Shown: piece by piece, positions 21,936-33,077 of the stretch
How positions within the stretch are numbered: position 1 is the stretch's first letter
Layout: every line of letters begins with the position of its first letter
Program-made: the position numbers and the translations under genes
Notes under the pieces: model-generated
Seen by the model: the letters and a program-made list of their open reading frames with translations, nothing else
The model's database searches: none
What the model was told of the DNA's origin: nothing
Assembly (NCBI GenBank): GCA_905221615.1
Contig: CAJNDT010002846.1
Span: 553,501-617,500, forward strand
From: Symbiodinium sp. CCMP2592
Lineage: Eukaryota; Sar; Dinophyceae; Suessiales; Symbiodiniaceae
DNA length: 64,000 nt
Direction of reading: 5' to 3'

Positions 21936-24205
21936 GTTTGGTTAGGTTTCTTGGCTTCGGATCAGCAGGAGCGGCTGTACAAGGCACCGGGCCCTCAGCT
22001 CCGGAGTGCAGGCGGGTAATCCCGAGCCAAGAGCTCTTTTGGAAGGGATCCTTAATCCTACCTACCTTCATGCCACCGTTTGAGGCCTTCGGCTCCACTT
22101 ATGCTTGGATCCGGAATATGATTTGCGGATGTTGCATATTCTTTTATGCTGATTTAGGTTATAATGGAAGATGTAGTAGGTGCTCACACGAAAGCTGAAT
22201 CCTAAAGGCGTTGTGGCTGTGGTGTAGGGCGGCAAGCTGACGTGAGACGATTGCTTCAGAGCGACACGCAGCAGCATGAAGTGCTACTGCGGTGACAGCG
22301 AAAGGCTCGCTGTGGCTGTCGAAATTATGCCAGATAGCGCACAGCTTCGGCTATGGCAATGAGATGCCGCTTGATCGGACCAGTTGCAACTGTGTCGGGT
22401 TCATGCAAAGGTGTTCCGCAAGACAGTGGCTTCGTTTTGGCCGGGTTGTCTCCATCGCAGCCAGACTTCCCGACGTGGAAGTGAGCTTCCGACAGACCAT
22501 CCTTTTCTCCAACAGGTTGGGCACCGCATCGGCTGTCCTTGCACTACGACGTTGCAGAACTTTCTCGTCTCTGCGCTGGAAGAGGTCGGGCATGTGCGGC
22601 TTCTGGCAGCGTGAAATTTCTTGTGCATCACCTTCCTGAGAGCATATGCTCCAAGAGCATGATGTACTCCTTCTTTCATGAAACATGGCCCTATAGTACT
22701 CGTAAGCCTGCTGTGATCGCCATACGGAGGAGGGGGTTTCTGAATTTGTCTGGTTTAGCTCAAAAGGCTTGTAATTAAATTCTACGGCATCTTATTGCAG
22801 CATGTATAACAGCCCTAACCCCACAAAAGTGTTATGGAAACCTAATGCCCGGCTAAAGAAACCCCAAAACAACTTAAGCCCCGAAATCCTACAACCTTGA
22901 GCCCTGAACCCTTAAACACCATAAACACTAAACTAAGCACTAAAGCCCAAAGCCCTGAAGCCCTAAAGCTCTAAACCTCAAGCCGCTCCTGTAACCCACT
23001 CGGGCAGATCATGGTCGACTTAAAGCAGACTCCCGGTGCCCCCACTGGCGAGCCTGGGAGCTAAGTTTCGGGCAATGCCGAGGGCGAAGACTTTTTCCGA
23101 AGAGGGGACGGGGGCGAGAAGGTTTAGCAACACTTTATAGTTTCGCAGAGCCCTTGTAGAATCCCAAAGGAAGCCATTTTTGTTTTACAGACCAACTTGT
23201 TGAAAACTTTGTGGATCTCCAACAAACTCAGCTTCAGCATGGGCTTCGGAGACGCGTAGGGTCCAGCTTTGGATCTTGGCTTTGAGGCTCAGATCCCTAT
23301 AGATCTATCCCTCATATGGGTAATTAGTAGGTTCCCTGTTAGGGTCCTCTTTTACAAGGGTGCCTTCGTTTAGACAACTAATCATATGATTTAAGGAGTA
23401 TCCCTGTGTCAGGGTGTATTGCTAGGTCCCGCGATTGGCGTGATCGTGGAGTGGAGTGCGTTTGGTGGTGACATTCTCGGTGGCTTCAGACCTTCAGCTT
23501 AAGGTTTGACCCAGCAATCGCAAATCGACGAGAGGGTCAATGCTTCTGCGTGACTTGTGCTCCCGAAACACCATACGAGCTACAGTTACCAGGACCCTGA
23601 GTAGGCAAACATTCCTTTTTTTAGGGTTCAGGTCTCTTAAAGAGAGGACATGGACTTGTATTCTTACTGTACTTGTGCTCAACGCTTTGAGCCATGTGCA
23701 AAGTGATCAAACAGCCAGTTGCATGTCTACGATTAGGAAGTGTTCCAGGAATCTTCAGGACGAAGATTACCTTCCGTAAAGTCAGATTTGGGGCTCTAGC
23801 TACTTCCAGTCAATGAGGGTTCGAATTTCGATGGAGTGTGGCCCTAACACCCTTGCTTTCTGTGAGGCTGACCCAGAGAGCCCGATACCACTTAGTGCAG
23901 GAATATAGCCGTAAACCAGAATACGTATGAAGCCTTTTTACTTCAAGGTGTATTCCTTAATTGAATGAGGTGCATTGGGCTCTTTTGGGGAACCTCAGTC
24001 CCCCCCAACCCCGATTGAGCCCAATCACCACAGCTCAACGGTGTGAGGTTTTAGGGTTTACCTGTGGCCCCAAAGAGTCGAAACGGAAGTTTTTTTTGGA
24101 CCCCAAGGTAGGGCTTAGCCCAATCACCAGAAATACCTGTTTTGCCTTATAGTGGAACCTGAACCCAGGTGGCAGCTGATGCAGCATGCATTCAGCAAGC
24201 AGGCC
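21936..24205. other. Gene-poor stretch, possible decayed coding island at 22260-22690
   Basis: Around 22260-22690 GC content and codon-like texture rise and frames of 76-115 codons are open on both strands, but none shows a domain I recognise, so I leave the strand open. CCCTAAA words cluster at 22800-22985. A 62-79 codon frame pair near 23500-23780 is unconvincing. Confidence 0.4.
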
Positions 24206-24210
24206 TTTCC

Positions 24211-24247
24211 TTAAGAGTCCAAGTGCCTAGTTATCATGTGCTCCCCT
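24211..24247. mobile_element. Solo left end of family A
   Basis: CCTTAAGAGTCCAAGTGCCT followed by AGTTATCATGTGCTCCC matches the family A left end. The rest is replaced by CCCTAAACC words, 30 bp before a full copy. Confidence 0.5.
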
Positions 24248-24276
24248 CAATTCAACCCCTAAACCCCAATCCCTGA

Positions 24277-24378
24277 TCCTAAGGGTACAAGTACCTAATT
24301 ATCATATACTCCCAGGATAGTAACCTACATAACTACTATCCTGCAGTCGAGTACCTAGGTCTTGGATCCTTCGGGGCC
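24277..24378. mobile_element. MITE-like element, family A
   Basis: Starts CCTAAGGGTACAAGTACC and ends TTGGATCCTTCGGGG, with the family core intact (ATCATATACTCCC, TAACCTACATAACTACTATC). Confidence 0.7.
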
Positions 24379-24473
24379 CTTAAGGGTTTCTGGCTGAGGG
24401 ATTTTGGGTTTGTTGACTTTAAAGTCTTGGGGCTTGGGGGATCGAAATTTTGGGCCTGCTTTTTTTTCAGTTT

Positions 24474-24594
24474 CCCAGACCCCCGGGAGGATCCACAACA
24501 TAGATCCCTTAAGGGGGGTTCCTATAAAGTACCCTGAGTAGTAGAGGGCCCCACATTCGGGGATCTACTTTCCAGATCCTCCCGGGGGTCTGGG
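24474..24594. mobile_element. MITE-like hairpin (CCCAGACCCCCGGGAGGATC ends)
   Basis: A 121-bp element with 20-bp perfect terminal inverted repeats that are themselves very GC-rich. No other copy noticed. Confidence 0.75.
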
Positions 24595-24686
24595 TTCTGG
24601 TCTCGGTTGCCATTCAGTTCGATTGTGCGGGCCTGAGACCGAAGGCTCCGAGGACTTTGAAGTTTACTCCTACTTCTTGTTGGCGT

Positions 24687-24896
24687 TCTTCTGGTTGGCT
24701 CCTTGTTGGCTGTAAGCTGAGCTTTTCAACTTTTGGGGTTCTTATAATTAAGTCGACTCTGAAAGTTTGAACTTTTATTTCCTTGGGTTTTGGGCCAGTG
24801 AGGCTCTTAGGACTTTAACTTGTTGGGGTTTCGATATTAACCAGAATAGGGAGGCTAAAAGTTTAACCTTTGGGAGGGGTTCAGAAGTCAGCCAAG
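24687..24896. mobile_element. Element B2 interrupted by element B1
   Basis: The outer parts match the intact element at 55148-55252 (TTCTTCTGGTTGGCTC; CTTAGGACTTTAACTT; TTCAGAAGTCAGCCAAG). Between GGCTC and GGCTC sits about 100 bp (24703-24803) that is absent from the intact copy and recurs inside a family A copy at 25627-25723. This is a nested insertion with a probable 4-5 bp target duplication. Confidence 0.7.
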
Positions 24897-25575
24897 TCTT
24901 ACCCCCGACGTAGACGCCGTGTTAACGGGCTCCTGTAATCAAAGGGTTCTGTAAGATGCGGTATTAGGCTTTAGCATAAGGGCCTGGATTATGGACAATA
25001 GTATTCTTCAGGGTTCCGGATCATGACTATACTATGTTTTCCCTGAAACGCTATTCATCACTCCTAATCCTACTCCAAGGCTTTTGAGATCAGGAGACAT
25101 ATACCTAGTAGTAGAGTAGGTAACCTTTAACCTTTTGGGGTAGTGTAGTCCCTATATAATCCCTATATAACCAAAAAAGTTAACCTTTAGTTCCCCATGA
25201 TACCGGGCAAGTAGGTATATAACACTTTTCAGGAACCTCAGGGACGGTGGTTGTGTCTGTGCTTGTGCTGTTTGTCAGCTATCTTGGGGTCCCTGGGGCT
25301 TCAACCCTTGTGTGTGCAGAGAGCAATGCGACGTTGTGTGGAGTGAGTTGGGGAAGTTGAAGCTAAGTAACTCTGAGCCCTATGCGGTCGCATGTGCATT
25401 CTCATCTGCATCACCAGGCGCTTAAACCCGTAACCCCACAACCCTCAACCCATAAACCCTATTTTCTAAACCCCTCAACCCTAAACCCCTAAACCCTATT
25501 CCCTACACCCCTAAACCTCTAAACCCTAAACCCTGAGCTCTCCTAGCGCACACGCAGCCCTGTCAGACCCTAGTC
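24897..25575. other. Gene-poor stretch with one further hairpin and telomere-like tract
   Basis: At 25090-25222 TATACCTAGTAG faces AAGTAGGTATATAAC, with CTTTAACCTTTTGG / CCAAAAAAGTTAACC inside, a probable element with imperfect ends. At 25431-25535 CCCTAAACC words are dense. Confidence 0.55.
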
Positions 25576-25764
25576 AGCCTGTAGGGTCCATGTATCTCAT
25601 TACCACATACTAGCCTACATTACTTATTGGCCGTAAACTCAACTTTTCAACTTTTGGGGTTCTTATAATGAAGTCGCCTCTGAAAGTTTAAACTTATATT
25701 TCCTTGGGTTTGGGCCAGTGAGACTATCCTAAACCCGAGTACCTAACCATTGGGTCCTTGGGAC
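25576..25764. mobile_element. Family A element carrying a nested B1 insertion
   Basis: Left and right parts follow family A (GTAGGGTCCATGTATC; CTAGCCTACATTACT; ACTATCCTAAACCCGAGTAC). The middle (25627-25723) is a B1 copy (TTGGCCGTAAACTCAAC, TTTCAACTTTTGGGG, GGGCCAGTGAG). Three host bases (ACT) flank both sides, consistent with a short target duplication. Confidence 0.7.
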
Positions 25765-26089
25765 CCTTTAGCTTACAGGTTTCGATAAGGTTGTACTATG
25801 AGGGTTACTATTGGGGCTGAGCATACAGGCCCGAAGAATTGCCAACATTAATCCTTGGGGCTCCTTATTCGAATAGTACTAGAATATACCCGAACTCATA
25901 GTCGAATCATCAACGGCCCCTTTTACACAGTGTCCGTGCAACTGCAAAACTTAGAAGCTATAAACCCGGCGAGCCCTGCCAAGCCTGAAACCCTTGACAG
26001 ACCTTTGGAGCCGTAGCTGAAAGCCAACCCTTGCAGGCACCGTATAAGCCTTCAAGCAATCCTCCAAAGCATCCTTGCATGAACATGTC
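25765..26089. other. Intergenic, nothing recognised
   Basis: Mixed sequence with some CCCTTGAC/AAACCC words. No gene or element called. Confidence 0.5.
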
Positions 26090-26300
26090 AAGAAGCCCTT
26101 GAGGGAACCCTTTTAAGCAATCCTGGAGGGAACCCTTGAAGGACCTTTAGCATCCTTGAAGGAAGCCTTAAAGGCTTCAAAGCAATCCTCAAAGGAACCC
26201 TTACAGGAACCCCCCAAACCAATCCCTAAAGCCCCCATAGGAACAGAGGAACCCTTAAAGGAATCCTTGAAGATATCCGTGAAGGGGGAACCCTTCAAAA
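26090..26300. repeat. Degenerate AAGGAACCCTT repeat tract
   Basis: GGAACCCTTAAAGGAA, GGAACCCTTGAAGGACC, AAGGAACCCTTACAGGAACC and similar words recur irregularly. On either strand they translate to K/E/P/S or K/G/S/F repeats, which explains the 93-115 codon frames here. The same word appears at 7010-7060, 17095-17130 and 28960-28985. Confidence 0.65.
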
Positions 26301-26422
26301 TCCGAACAACCCTAAACCCTAAACCGAAGCTCGAAGAGAAGGTCCCGCAGCGCATGGGCTTCGCTTGCAACTCGCAGCTGGAAGTCCTCGGCAAGAAGAT
26401 GAAGATGCCGAAGGACGGACTG

Positions 26423-26672
26423 TTTAGGGTTTGGGGTTTAGGGTTAGGGTTTAGGGCTTCGGGTTTAGGGTTTAGGGTTTGGGGTTGGGGGTTTAGGGTT
26501 TAGGGTTTGGGGTTTAGGGCTTCGGGTTTAGGGTTTAGGTTTTAGGGTTTGGGGTTGGGGGTTTAGGGTTTAGGGTTTGGGGTTCATAGGGTTTAGGGCT
26601 TCGGGTTTTGGGTTTAGGGTTTCGGGTTTAGGGTGTAGGGTTTCGAGTTTGGGGTTCATAGTTTGGGGTTTA
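26423..26672 (+). repeat. Long interstitial telomere array (TTTAGGG)n
   Basis: The longest telomere-like array here: about 250 bp of TTTAGGG with TTTGGGG, TTCGGGT and TTAGGG variants. A higher-order unit of about 66 bp (TTTAGGGCTTCGGGTTTAGG ... TTGGGGTTGGGGGTT) is repeated at least twice, so it grew by local amplification and is not a simple capped end. Confidence 0.9.
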
Positions 26673-27638
26673 CATACAGTCTAGAATGCCGAGAGCCGCT
26701 TGCTTCATGGTATAAGGGTTCAAGGTTTAGGTCCCTCCCTAAGTACCCTTTCCTTGAATGTAGCCCCTCGTGATCTTAAACAGTGTGCATGCAGGCTGTA
26801 TCAGAGGCTAGTTGTTGCCGGGGCGGGGGGGGGAGGGGGGGTCGGAGGAGCGGGGTGATTCTGAGGCCGAATCAGAACAGAGGAATGAACGTGACGAGGG
26901 TCTTAATTGACTTCTATAGGCTGTGTGGTTGGGTTGTGTAAAGGATTTGTAAGTGATTCTGGGCGGGAGGCGGGGTTAGGGGTCTTAATCGGTGTTCAAG
27001 GATCCGCTTAGGGGTTCCATACCTCCTTGATGGGCTCCTTTGAGGGTTTGGGGTCTGAGGGTTGAAGGTCTGTAATCATAGGGCCTAAGGGCTCTATAGT
27101 TGCTTGCTTCAGCATGCTTCTCAGGGGTTCTAGAAGAAGCGTGTAGCTAGCAGTCTTCTACATGCTTGGGCGTTAGGGAATAGTCTCCCTGCACAGTTGC
27201 AGTATGTTGCAGTATTAGTAGCCTTTTTGGTAGCCTACACCCCGCAACCCTTCTCTCCTAGGACAATGCAGGGTACTTCGCTCAAGAAGGAAATCTGCAA
27301 ATCGTTCGAGGGTCATGTCTCTTGTGTACGACTTGCGGTACGCTGGTCACACAGAGGACAATGAAAGGAATCATTAAATGAAGTTTTTGAACACGGTTTT
27401 ATCTAAACCTAGGGCTTTATAACCAGAACACCTAAACCCAAAGCCCCAGCCCATGTAAGTGTGGAATACCTCGGGTGTCCCCCAAGCCTCCCGAAACAAG
27501 AGGGCTTGGCGTTTGGAGTTTCGGGTCTAGGGTTTCCTGCAGCTGCAGCTTCAGGCGAAGAAGAAAAAGAAGAGAAAGGCATCGAAGAAGCCGGCATCCT
27601 AATACCCTGCAGTTTGAGGGAGGATGTTAGGGCTTAAG
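26673..27638. other. Gene-poor stretch
   Basis: A poly-G tract at 26820-26840 and no convincing frame. A 62-codon minus frame at 27409-27597 lacks any domain. Confidence 0.5.
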
Positions 27639-27755
27639 GCTATACCTTAGAAGGGGCCCCCACCCTGTAATAGTGGTAGAGAAGGAGTATACTGGGGCCC
27701 GAATATAATCCTTATAGTCACTATTACAGGGTGGGGGCAGCTTCTAAGCTATACC
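27639..27755. mobile_element. MITE-like hairpin (CACCCTGTAATAGTG arms)
   Basis: TATACCTTAGAAGGGGCCCC and CCACCCTGTAATAGTG face CACTATTACAGGGTGG and CTTCTAAGCTATACC, about 37-bp arms with one small mismatch block, 117 bp in all. Confidence 0.7.
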
Positions 27756-28267
27756 GTTTTGGTTTCACAGTGTAGAGTTTCGGTGCGCAGGCCCTCTCCG
27801 TAGCTGGCTTTAATTTCTATGCCTTTGGCCTTTGTCTTTGTCATGAGGCTGCAAGGGTCCAGAGTGCTAATCACTGTCTCGCAACACCTTCAATCACATA
27901 TCTGTTCCGTTGCTTCGCATGTTCTATTGGCGCCTCGCGACGCTGCGAGGGTGGTGAGTGTTCTTGCGAGGATGGCAATCGATACACCAACTCTACGTTT
28001 GACCACGCTTATGCTGATTGTTGTCTTGAGCAAGTCAGGTTCGCCAGTATCACTATGTCATGTATAAGCCACAAGGACACAGGCAGATGTGTCCACAGAA
28101 TATTTCTTGTAGTGTGTCAAGACAGTATCGGCTAGATGAACTATTCTGGCATAGTATTGCAGTATACCAGTTCGAAAATGCCGGGGGATCCTTTCGAGTG
28201 CTTCGCAGTGAAGCTTCGGTAGAAGATAGAAGTCCCTTTCACCGGGGCGGCAGAAGCTCCTGCCACA
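27756..28267. other. Intergenic, weak open frame
   Basis: An 82-codon plus frame (27819-28067) is open in slightly GC-richer sequence, but I recognise no domain and cannot support a gene. Confidence 0.4.
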
Positions 28268-28376
28268 CCCTAAGGGTCCAAAGGACCTAATAATTAGGTA
28301 CTCGGTTTTAGGATAGTAGTTATGTAGGTTAGGATTCTGGACAGTGTAGGATTATCGGGTACTTGGACCCTTGGGG
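28268..28376. mobile_element. MITE-like element, family A (reverse orientation)
   Basis: Begins CCCTAAGGGTCCAAAGGACC and ends TACTTGGACCCTTGGGG. The core reads AATTAGGTACTCG, AGGATAGTAGTTATGTAGG, the reverse of the copies at 19891 and 24277. Confidence 0.75.
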
Positions 28377-28810
28377 TAATTAGCTTCTCACCTATAGTCC
28401 CGCAACGCCAACCCCAAGCCACGCCAGTCCCAAGCACGGATGCCTGAAACCTTCAATATAAGCTTCACCACCCTAACCTAATACCTCAGGACTCGAAGGC
28501 AAAAGAACACCCTCTTTGCGCCTAGACTGTAAAACCCGAAACCGCTCCCTGAAGACTTGGCTTTATGCTTCCCGGTCCTCTACTGTGCGTTTCATAGGGG
28601 GCCAAAAGGGGTTTTAGCCTGTGGGGGTTTAGTAGGTATAGGGTTCCCATAATAGGGTTCATGTTTAGGAGACCCTACCCCAAGAAATCTTAACCAGTGT
28701 TTGTGAAAGACTTGATGTGGGAATCTGCTACTAGAGTTCATTGTTGAGTTGTTGCCTTGTTGAGTTGTTGTTCTGGTGGAAGCCGGATGGAACACTACAG
28801 CTCAGTCTTC

Positions 28811-28925
28811 CATTGGGTCCACGGGGGCCCATACCCGTATCCCAATAGTGTATACTTTGCAGTAGTCCCTATTGAGGTACATTGGGGGGGCCAAAGCATA
28901 TACTATTCGCGTACATGGACCCTTA
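28811..28925. mobile_element. MITE-like element, family E (complete)
   Basis: Left TTGGGTCCACGGGGGCCC and right GTACATGGACCCTTA enclose GTATACTTTG / CCAAAGCATATACT and AGTCCCTATTGAGGTAC. Right halves alone occur at 50455-50529 and 58399-58464. Confidence 0.65.
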
Positions 28926-29076
28926 AACCCCTAAACCCTCATGGCATGGTACCCTTATAGAACCCTTTAAAGGAACCCTTTGGGGTACTACCTAAACCCA
29001 GGCCCTAAACCCCAAACCCTAACCCCCAAACCCTGAACCCCTATTACACCATAAACCCTAAACCCCAAACCCTAAT
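28922..29076 (-). repeat. Telomere-like tract (CCCTAAA)n between two elements
   Basis: AAACCCTAAACCCC-type words fill the interval between the family E element and a family A element, broken by an AAGGAACCC tract. Confidence 0.75.
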
Positions 29077-29079
29077 CAT

Positions 29080-29188
29080 CCTAAGGGTCCAAATACCTAA
29101 ATATCATATACTCCCCAAAATAGTAACCTACAGAACTACTATCCTGAAACCGAGTACCTAATTATTGGATCCTTTGGACCCTTTGGGT
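29080..29188. mobile_element. MITE-like element, family A
   Basis: Begins CCTAAGGGTCCAAATACC, contains ATCATATACTCCCC and AACTACTATCCTGAAACCG, and ends TTGGACCCTTTGGG. One of the best-preserved copies. Confidence 0.8.
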
Positions 29189-29332
29189 AATCCCTAAACC
29201 CTTTCCCCCCCCTTTTAGCGTATGATATGTTCACGCTTATCACGAGGTCAGCCGAGGGAACCACTGCAGGTGCCCTGAGAGCTTTCTCGGAACAACAGCG
29301 TTCATTCTCGGGAAGAGAGTTGGGTTTAGGGC

Positions 29333-29423
29333 TAGTGGTTTGGGGTTAGGGGTTTAAGGTTTTGGGTTTAGGGTTCAGGGTTTAGGGTTCAGGGTTTAGG
29401 GTTCAAAGCTTAGGGTTTAGGGT
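29333..29423 (+). repeat. Telomere-like tract (TTTAGGGTTCAGGG)n
   Basis: TTTAGGGTTCAGGG 14-mers repeat head to tail, flanking the next family A copy. Confidence 0.8.
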
Positions 29424-29432
29424 CTGCTGTGG

Positions 29433-29530
29433 CCTTGAGGGTCCAAGTACCTAACTACGATATACTGTCCAAAGTACTACAGTATCCTAAACCTCAGTAC
29501 CCAGTTACTATGTCCTTTGGACCAGAAGGG
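29433..29530. mobile_element. MITE-like element, family A, internally shortened
   Basis: CCTTGAGGGTCCAAGTACCT to TGTCCTTTGGACC with the core reduced by about 10-15 bp (ATAGTAACCTACATAACT is collapsed). Confidence 0.7.
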
Positions 29531-30186
29531 TAGATGAACGGAAGTTAGAGTAGTGTTGGAGATCTTTGTGTAGTCTGCGATGGGTGTGCTGGGCTGTCAG
29601 GGGAAATAGTGCTCAGCGTTGTTCAGTTTAGGTATGGTTGTGGTGGGGCATAGCACTGATAAAGGGGGGTTCCCATCGTGTTGGCCGGAAGGGCTTGCGG
29701 GGTGTATGTCATAATGTCGAGAATGTTGAGATTTTGCGCATCCAACGCTACATCCGTTGTTACACCCGAACTACATCCTAAACCTGTGGAACTCGGTTAG
29801 CTTTCAGTTGGGGTATCCTTAGCACGGGATTTGGAAGTAGGGGCTGTTGGACAGTCGAGCTTTCTTCCCGATTAAGCGCTAGACCCCAAAACCCAAGCCC
29901 CTAAACCCTAAACCCCCAACCCCTAAACCCTAGACCCCGAAGCTTTAAAAAACCCTGAACCCAAAACCCAAAACCCCTAAGCCTCTCTCACTCTGCACCC
30001 TGGTTTTGGTCGTGGTTTCGTTTGTTTGGGAGGCGAGGGCGACGGTGATGAGGCCCTTTGGCTTGCAGAGATCTTTCCGAGAGTCTTTACGGTTGGGGTT
30101 TAGGGGTTTAGGGGTTTAGGATTTAGGGGTTTAGGGTACAGGGGTTTAGGATTTAGGGGTTTAACGGTTTGGGGTTTACGGGTCTG
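29531..30186. other. Gene-poor stretch with telomere-like tracts
   Basis: CCCTAAACCC words at 29880-29985 and TTTAGGGG/TTAGGATT words at 30095-30180. No gene. Confidence 0.6.
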
Positions 30187-30299
30187 CCTTAAGCGTGCGA
30201 GTACCTGACTATCATACAATATTTTTCTAGAATGGCAGCCTACATATATACTATCCTAAAAGCCAGTACCTATCTATTGGGTCCTGTGGACCCTTAGGG
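30187..30299. mobile_element. MITE-like element, family A, diverged
   Basis: Starts CCTTAAGCGTGCGAGTACCT and ends TGTGGACCCTTAGGG. The core carries ATCATACAATATTTTTC and TATATACTATCCTAAAAGC. Confidence 0.65.
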
Positions 30300-32900
30300 T
30301 TAGGGTTTAGGATTTAGTGTTGGGCCTTGAAGAACGGTTTCGGGTTTGGAGGGCTTAGGATTGGGTCTCTACAGTTTGGGGTTTCAGGAGGGGTTCCGCG
30401 GCGCACGGTGCAAAGGAATTGTGGTTCGGGTTTCGTGATTGTGGTTTTGTAGTTTCAGATGCAAATTTGTGTTGCTCCATGAAGCAAAGCTTGGGATGAT
30501 CAGGTTTGAAGAAATTGATTCGGGGTTCGGGGCTTGGCATCGGGGGCTTTGGTGTTTTCTTAGGCTTACTGGCTTTGGCGTTTCGGGTTCCAACGCTGTT
30601 TGTTTATTGGGATGTGAGAGTCTCTGATCTGAGACTTGATTCAGATTGAAAATCCTATACCCTCTATGTAGGGTTTCTGAGCCCTAAACTCGATATCCTA
30701 AACCGTAGTTTCTCAACCTCTAGAGCCCGGAACCCTAAACCCTAAACCGTAGTTTCTAAACCCCTAAAGCCCGAAACCCTGAACTCTACGTAGGCGGACG
30801 GCGAAGACGGTGAAGGAGACGACGGCTGCGACTGACGTCTCTCTCCTGGGACCCGACCCGGGGGCCCTGAGCCTTAAAGACTAGAGGTACTATAAGTACA
30901 ATGGAGACTGCAGGTAAAGCTCCGGGTCTCCGCCCTGTCCTGGAGGAAGGTAGGACTTCTCTGCGTGCGGCCTCATTCATAAACACCGGAAGCAGCAAGA
31001 GTTAAAGGACTGCATGCTAGACAGCACAGCCAAGCCCCCTAAAGTTTAAACCTAAAGGTCGGAACCTGCCCACAGCCCACAGCCCCAAACTTCCATAGTT
31101 GAAGCCAAAGAGCCTCAAATAAAGCGAGGTTTGGGACCAAAGCCTGTTATGCTTCATGATTTATCTTGCATGATGTCGTAGCCCCTAGGAACTGCGCCAG
31201 TTTATGCCAGTTTAGTGTGCTGTGTATACGTAGAGAGAAAGGCAGAAAGATAGAGAGGGAGAAAGGGAGAGAGACGCGGAGAGGGAGAAAGGGAGAGTGT
31301 GAGTAAGAGTGAGTGAGAGTGAGCGAGCGAGAGAGAGTCGAGTAAGGCATTCACTCATTAGGTACTCAAGCAGGGGCCGTGAAGCCCTAAAGCTGGGAGC
31401 TTCGTTTTCCTCGTGCCCTTAAGAAATCCCAATCACGAATCACCGCTTATTCATGTTCCTAGTGTCGGGGAGTTTACCATACAAAACCTAACTTTCTGCC
31501 ATTTCAGAGATCCCGAAGACAGTCGTGGAAAGGCGTGAGGTCTTTGCACCCAACGGCTTCGAGATTTTACTGTAGGATTTCGTGTTTCGGTTTTGCTGTT
31601 TAGAGGTTTACGGCTTAGCGTCAAAGTGTAGGTAGAGTGTTTGGGAACTTCGAGATACGTTACCGTTGCAGCACGAGGCGAACGTATGGCATGAACAACT
31701 AATTTCACATTATACATCTATACCACAGGGATCTAGCTTTGCCCTGATGCCAGTAGATTAGATGTTCCCAGTTCGACCTGGACATAGTTTCTTGTTTAAA
31801 TATGTTCGGAATATGTGGCTTGTTGCTTGGATCATGAGGCCACTTGCACAAAGTCTTGGCAAAGCCAAAGGCAAGGTACCTCGATGCACAATTTACTACA
31901 GTACACTGTAGCAACTCATGGTATGCCATACTAGAAGGAAGTATCATACATACATACAGCAAACTTGAACTCGACTCATGGGACACACAATGTCCTGGAG
32001 CTGAAATGCCCGAGACCACAGCCCAAATCCCAAAGCCTCAGCTAGTAGCGACCTAAACCCTGTACCGGAATAATAACCTCTATACCCAACCCTCAACTGT
32101 ATACTGCAAACCTCGAAAGCCCTGGTGCCCTCAAGAAATCAAAGGGCACCGGCCGAAGCATAGCATGCTGAGTTAGGGATCCAGGGCAGGGCTTAGAGTT
32201 TGTTGGTTTCAGGGTTTACGGCATAGGGAGTATACTTGAACCTTCTTTAAAGCCCATGCCAGAAGTGGCCTCAAGCGCACTTTAAAGCTCAAAATCCAAC
32301 GCAAAACTCAGCATGCGCAGACATTTCCACGTTTCACTCGGTCGTTGCTGCACACTTGATTGAAGCAATTACTGGCATATTGGGTTCAGGATGTTGGTCT
32401 TCAGGGTTCAGGCGGTCAAGGGTGTAGGGTTGTGGGGTTTCAGGTGTCGACGGTTTATAACGGTTTCGGGTTTACCAAAATCTCGATGTAGCCCAGGGCT
32501 CGGAAACTATAGCGGGTCGCCCTGTCGCATTCAATACTTTTGCAACACGGCGACCCCCGCATGATTCGCAACGGCAACGACAACAACGCATCCAGTGAGT
32601 ACCAATAGCATCGACAACAGCAACGTTCAAAGCCCCCTCGACTCCACAAAAGTAGCAGTGCAGAGAAATGATCGCCGACAGGCACGTGCATGGAGCCCTG
32701 GACGGGTCGGTCCAAGTAAGGTACCTGAAAAGATCCTAAACCCCATTAGGCCCTAAAGCCCAGAGACCTAAACAGGGTGTATGATTTAGGGTCTAGGCAT
32801 TTTTGCAAGATCCTCTCCTATTGTGAGGCCCCGACTGATGAACCTTCGCCCATATCACCACAACTGACGATCCTCATTTTTTTCCGCAAGCTTCACCTTT
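30300..32900. other. Long gene-poor stretch
   Basis: Telomere-like words at 30295-30320, 30690-30785 and 32040-32110; a GAGAGA-rich tract at 31225-31335. Frames up to 104 codons (31705-32019 minus) have no domain. Codon-like GC texture at 32500-32700 carries an 86-codon minus frame that I do not recognise. Confidence 0.45.
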
Positions 32901-33077
32901 TCCTAAGGGTCCGAAAGACTCAATAATTAGGTACTTAGGTTTCAGATAGTAGTTATGTAGGTTACTTTTTTCGAGAGCAAAGGCCTAAACCCTAAACCCG
33001 AAACCACCCGAAACCCCTAAACTCTAAACGGTTTAGGGTATAGGGTTTAGGGATAATTAGGTACTTGGACCCTTAGG
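32901..33077. mobile_element. Family A element with head-to-head telomeric repeats inside
   Basis: The left part (TCCTAAGGGTCCGAAAGAC, AATTAGGTACTTAGG, AGATAGTAGTTATGTAGG) and right end (AATTAGGTACTTGGACCC) are family A in reverse orientation. The centre (about 32982-33051) consists of CCCTAAACCC-type words followed by a TTTAGGG run, joined at CTAAACGGTTTAGGG. See the separate finding. Confidence 0.7.

Noticed and set aside
26423-26672. True chromosome end
   Set aside because: The array is degenerate, has a higher-order unit, and is followed by ordinary sequence on both sides, so it is interstitial.
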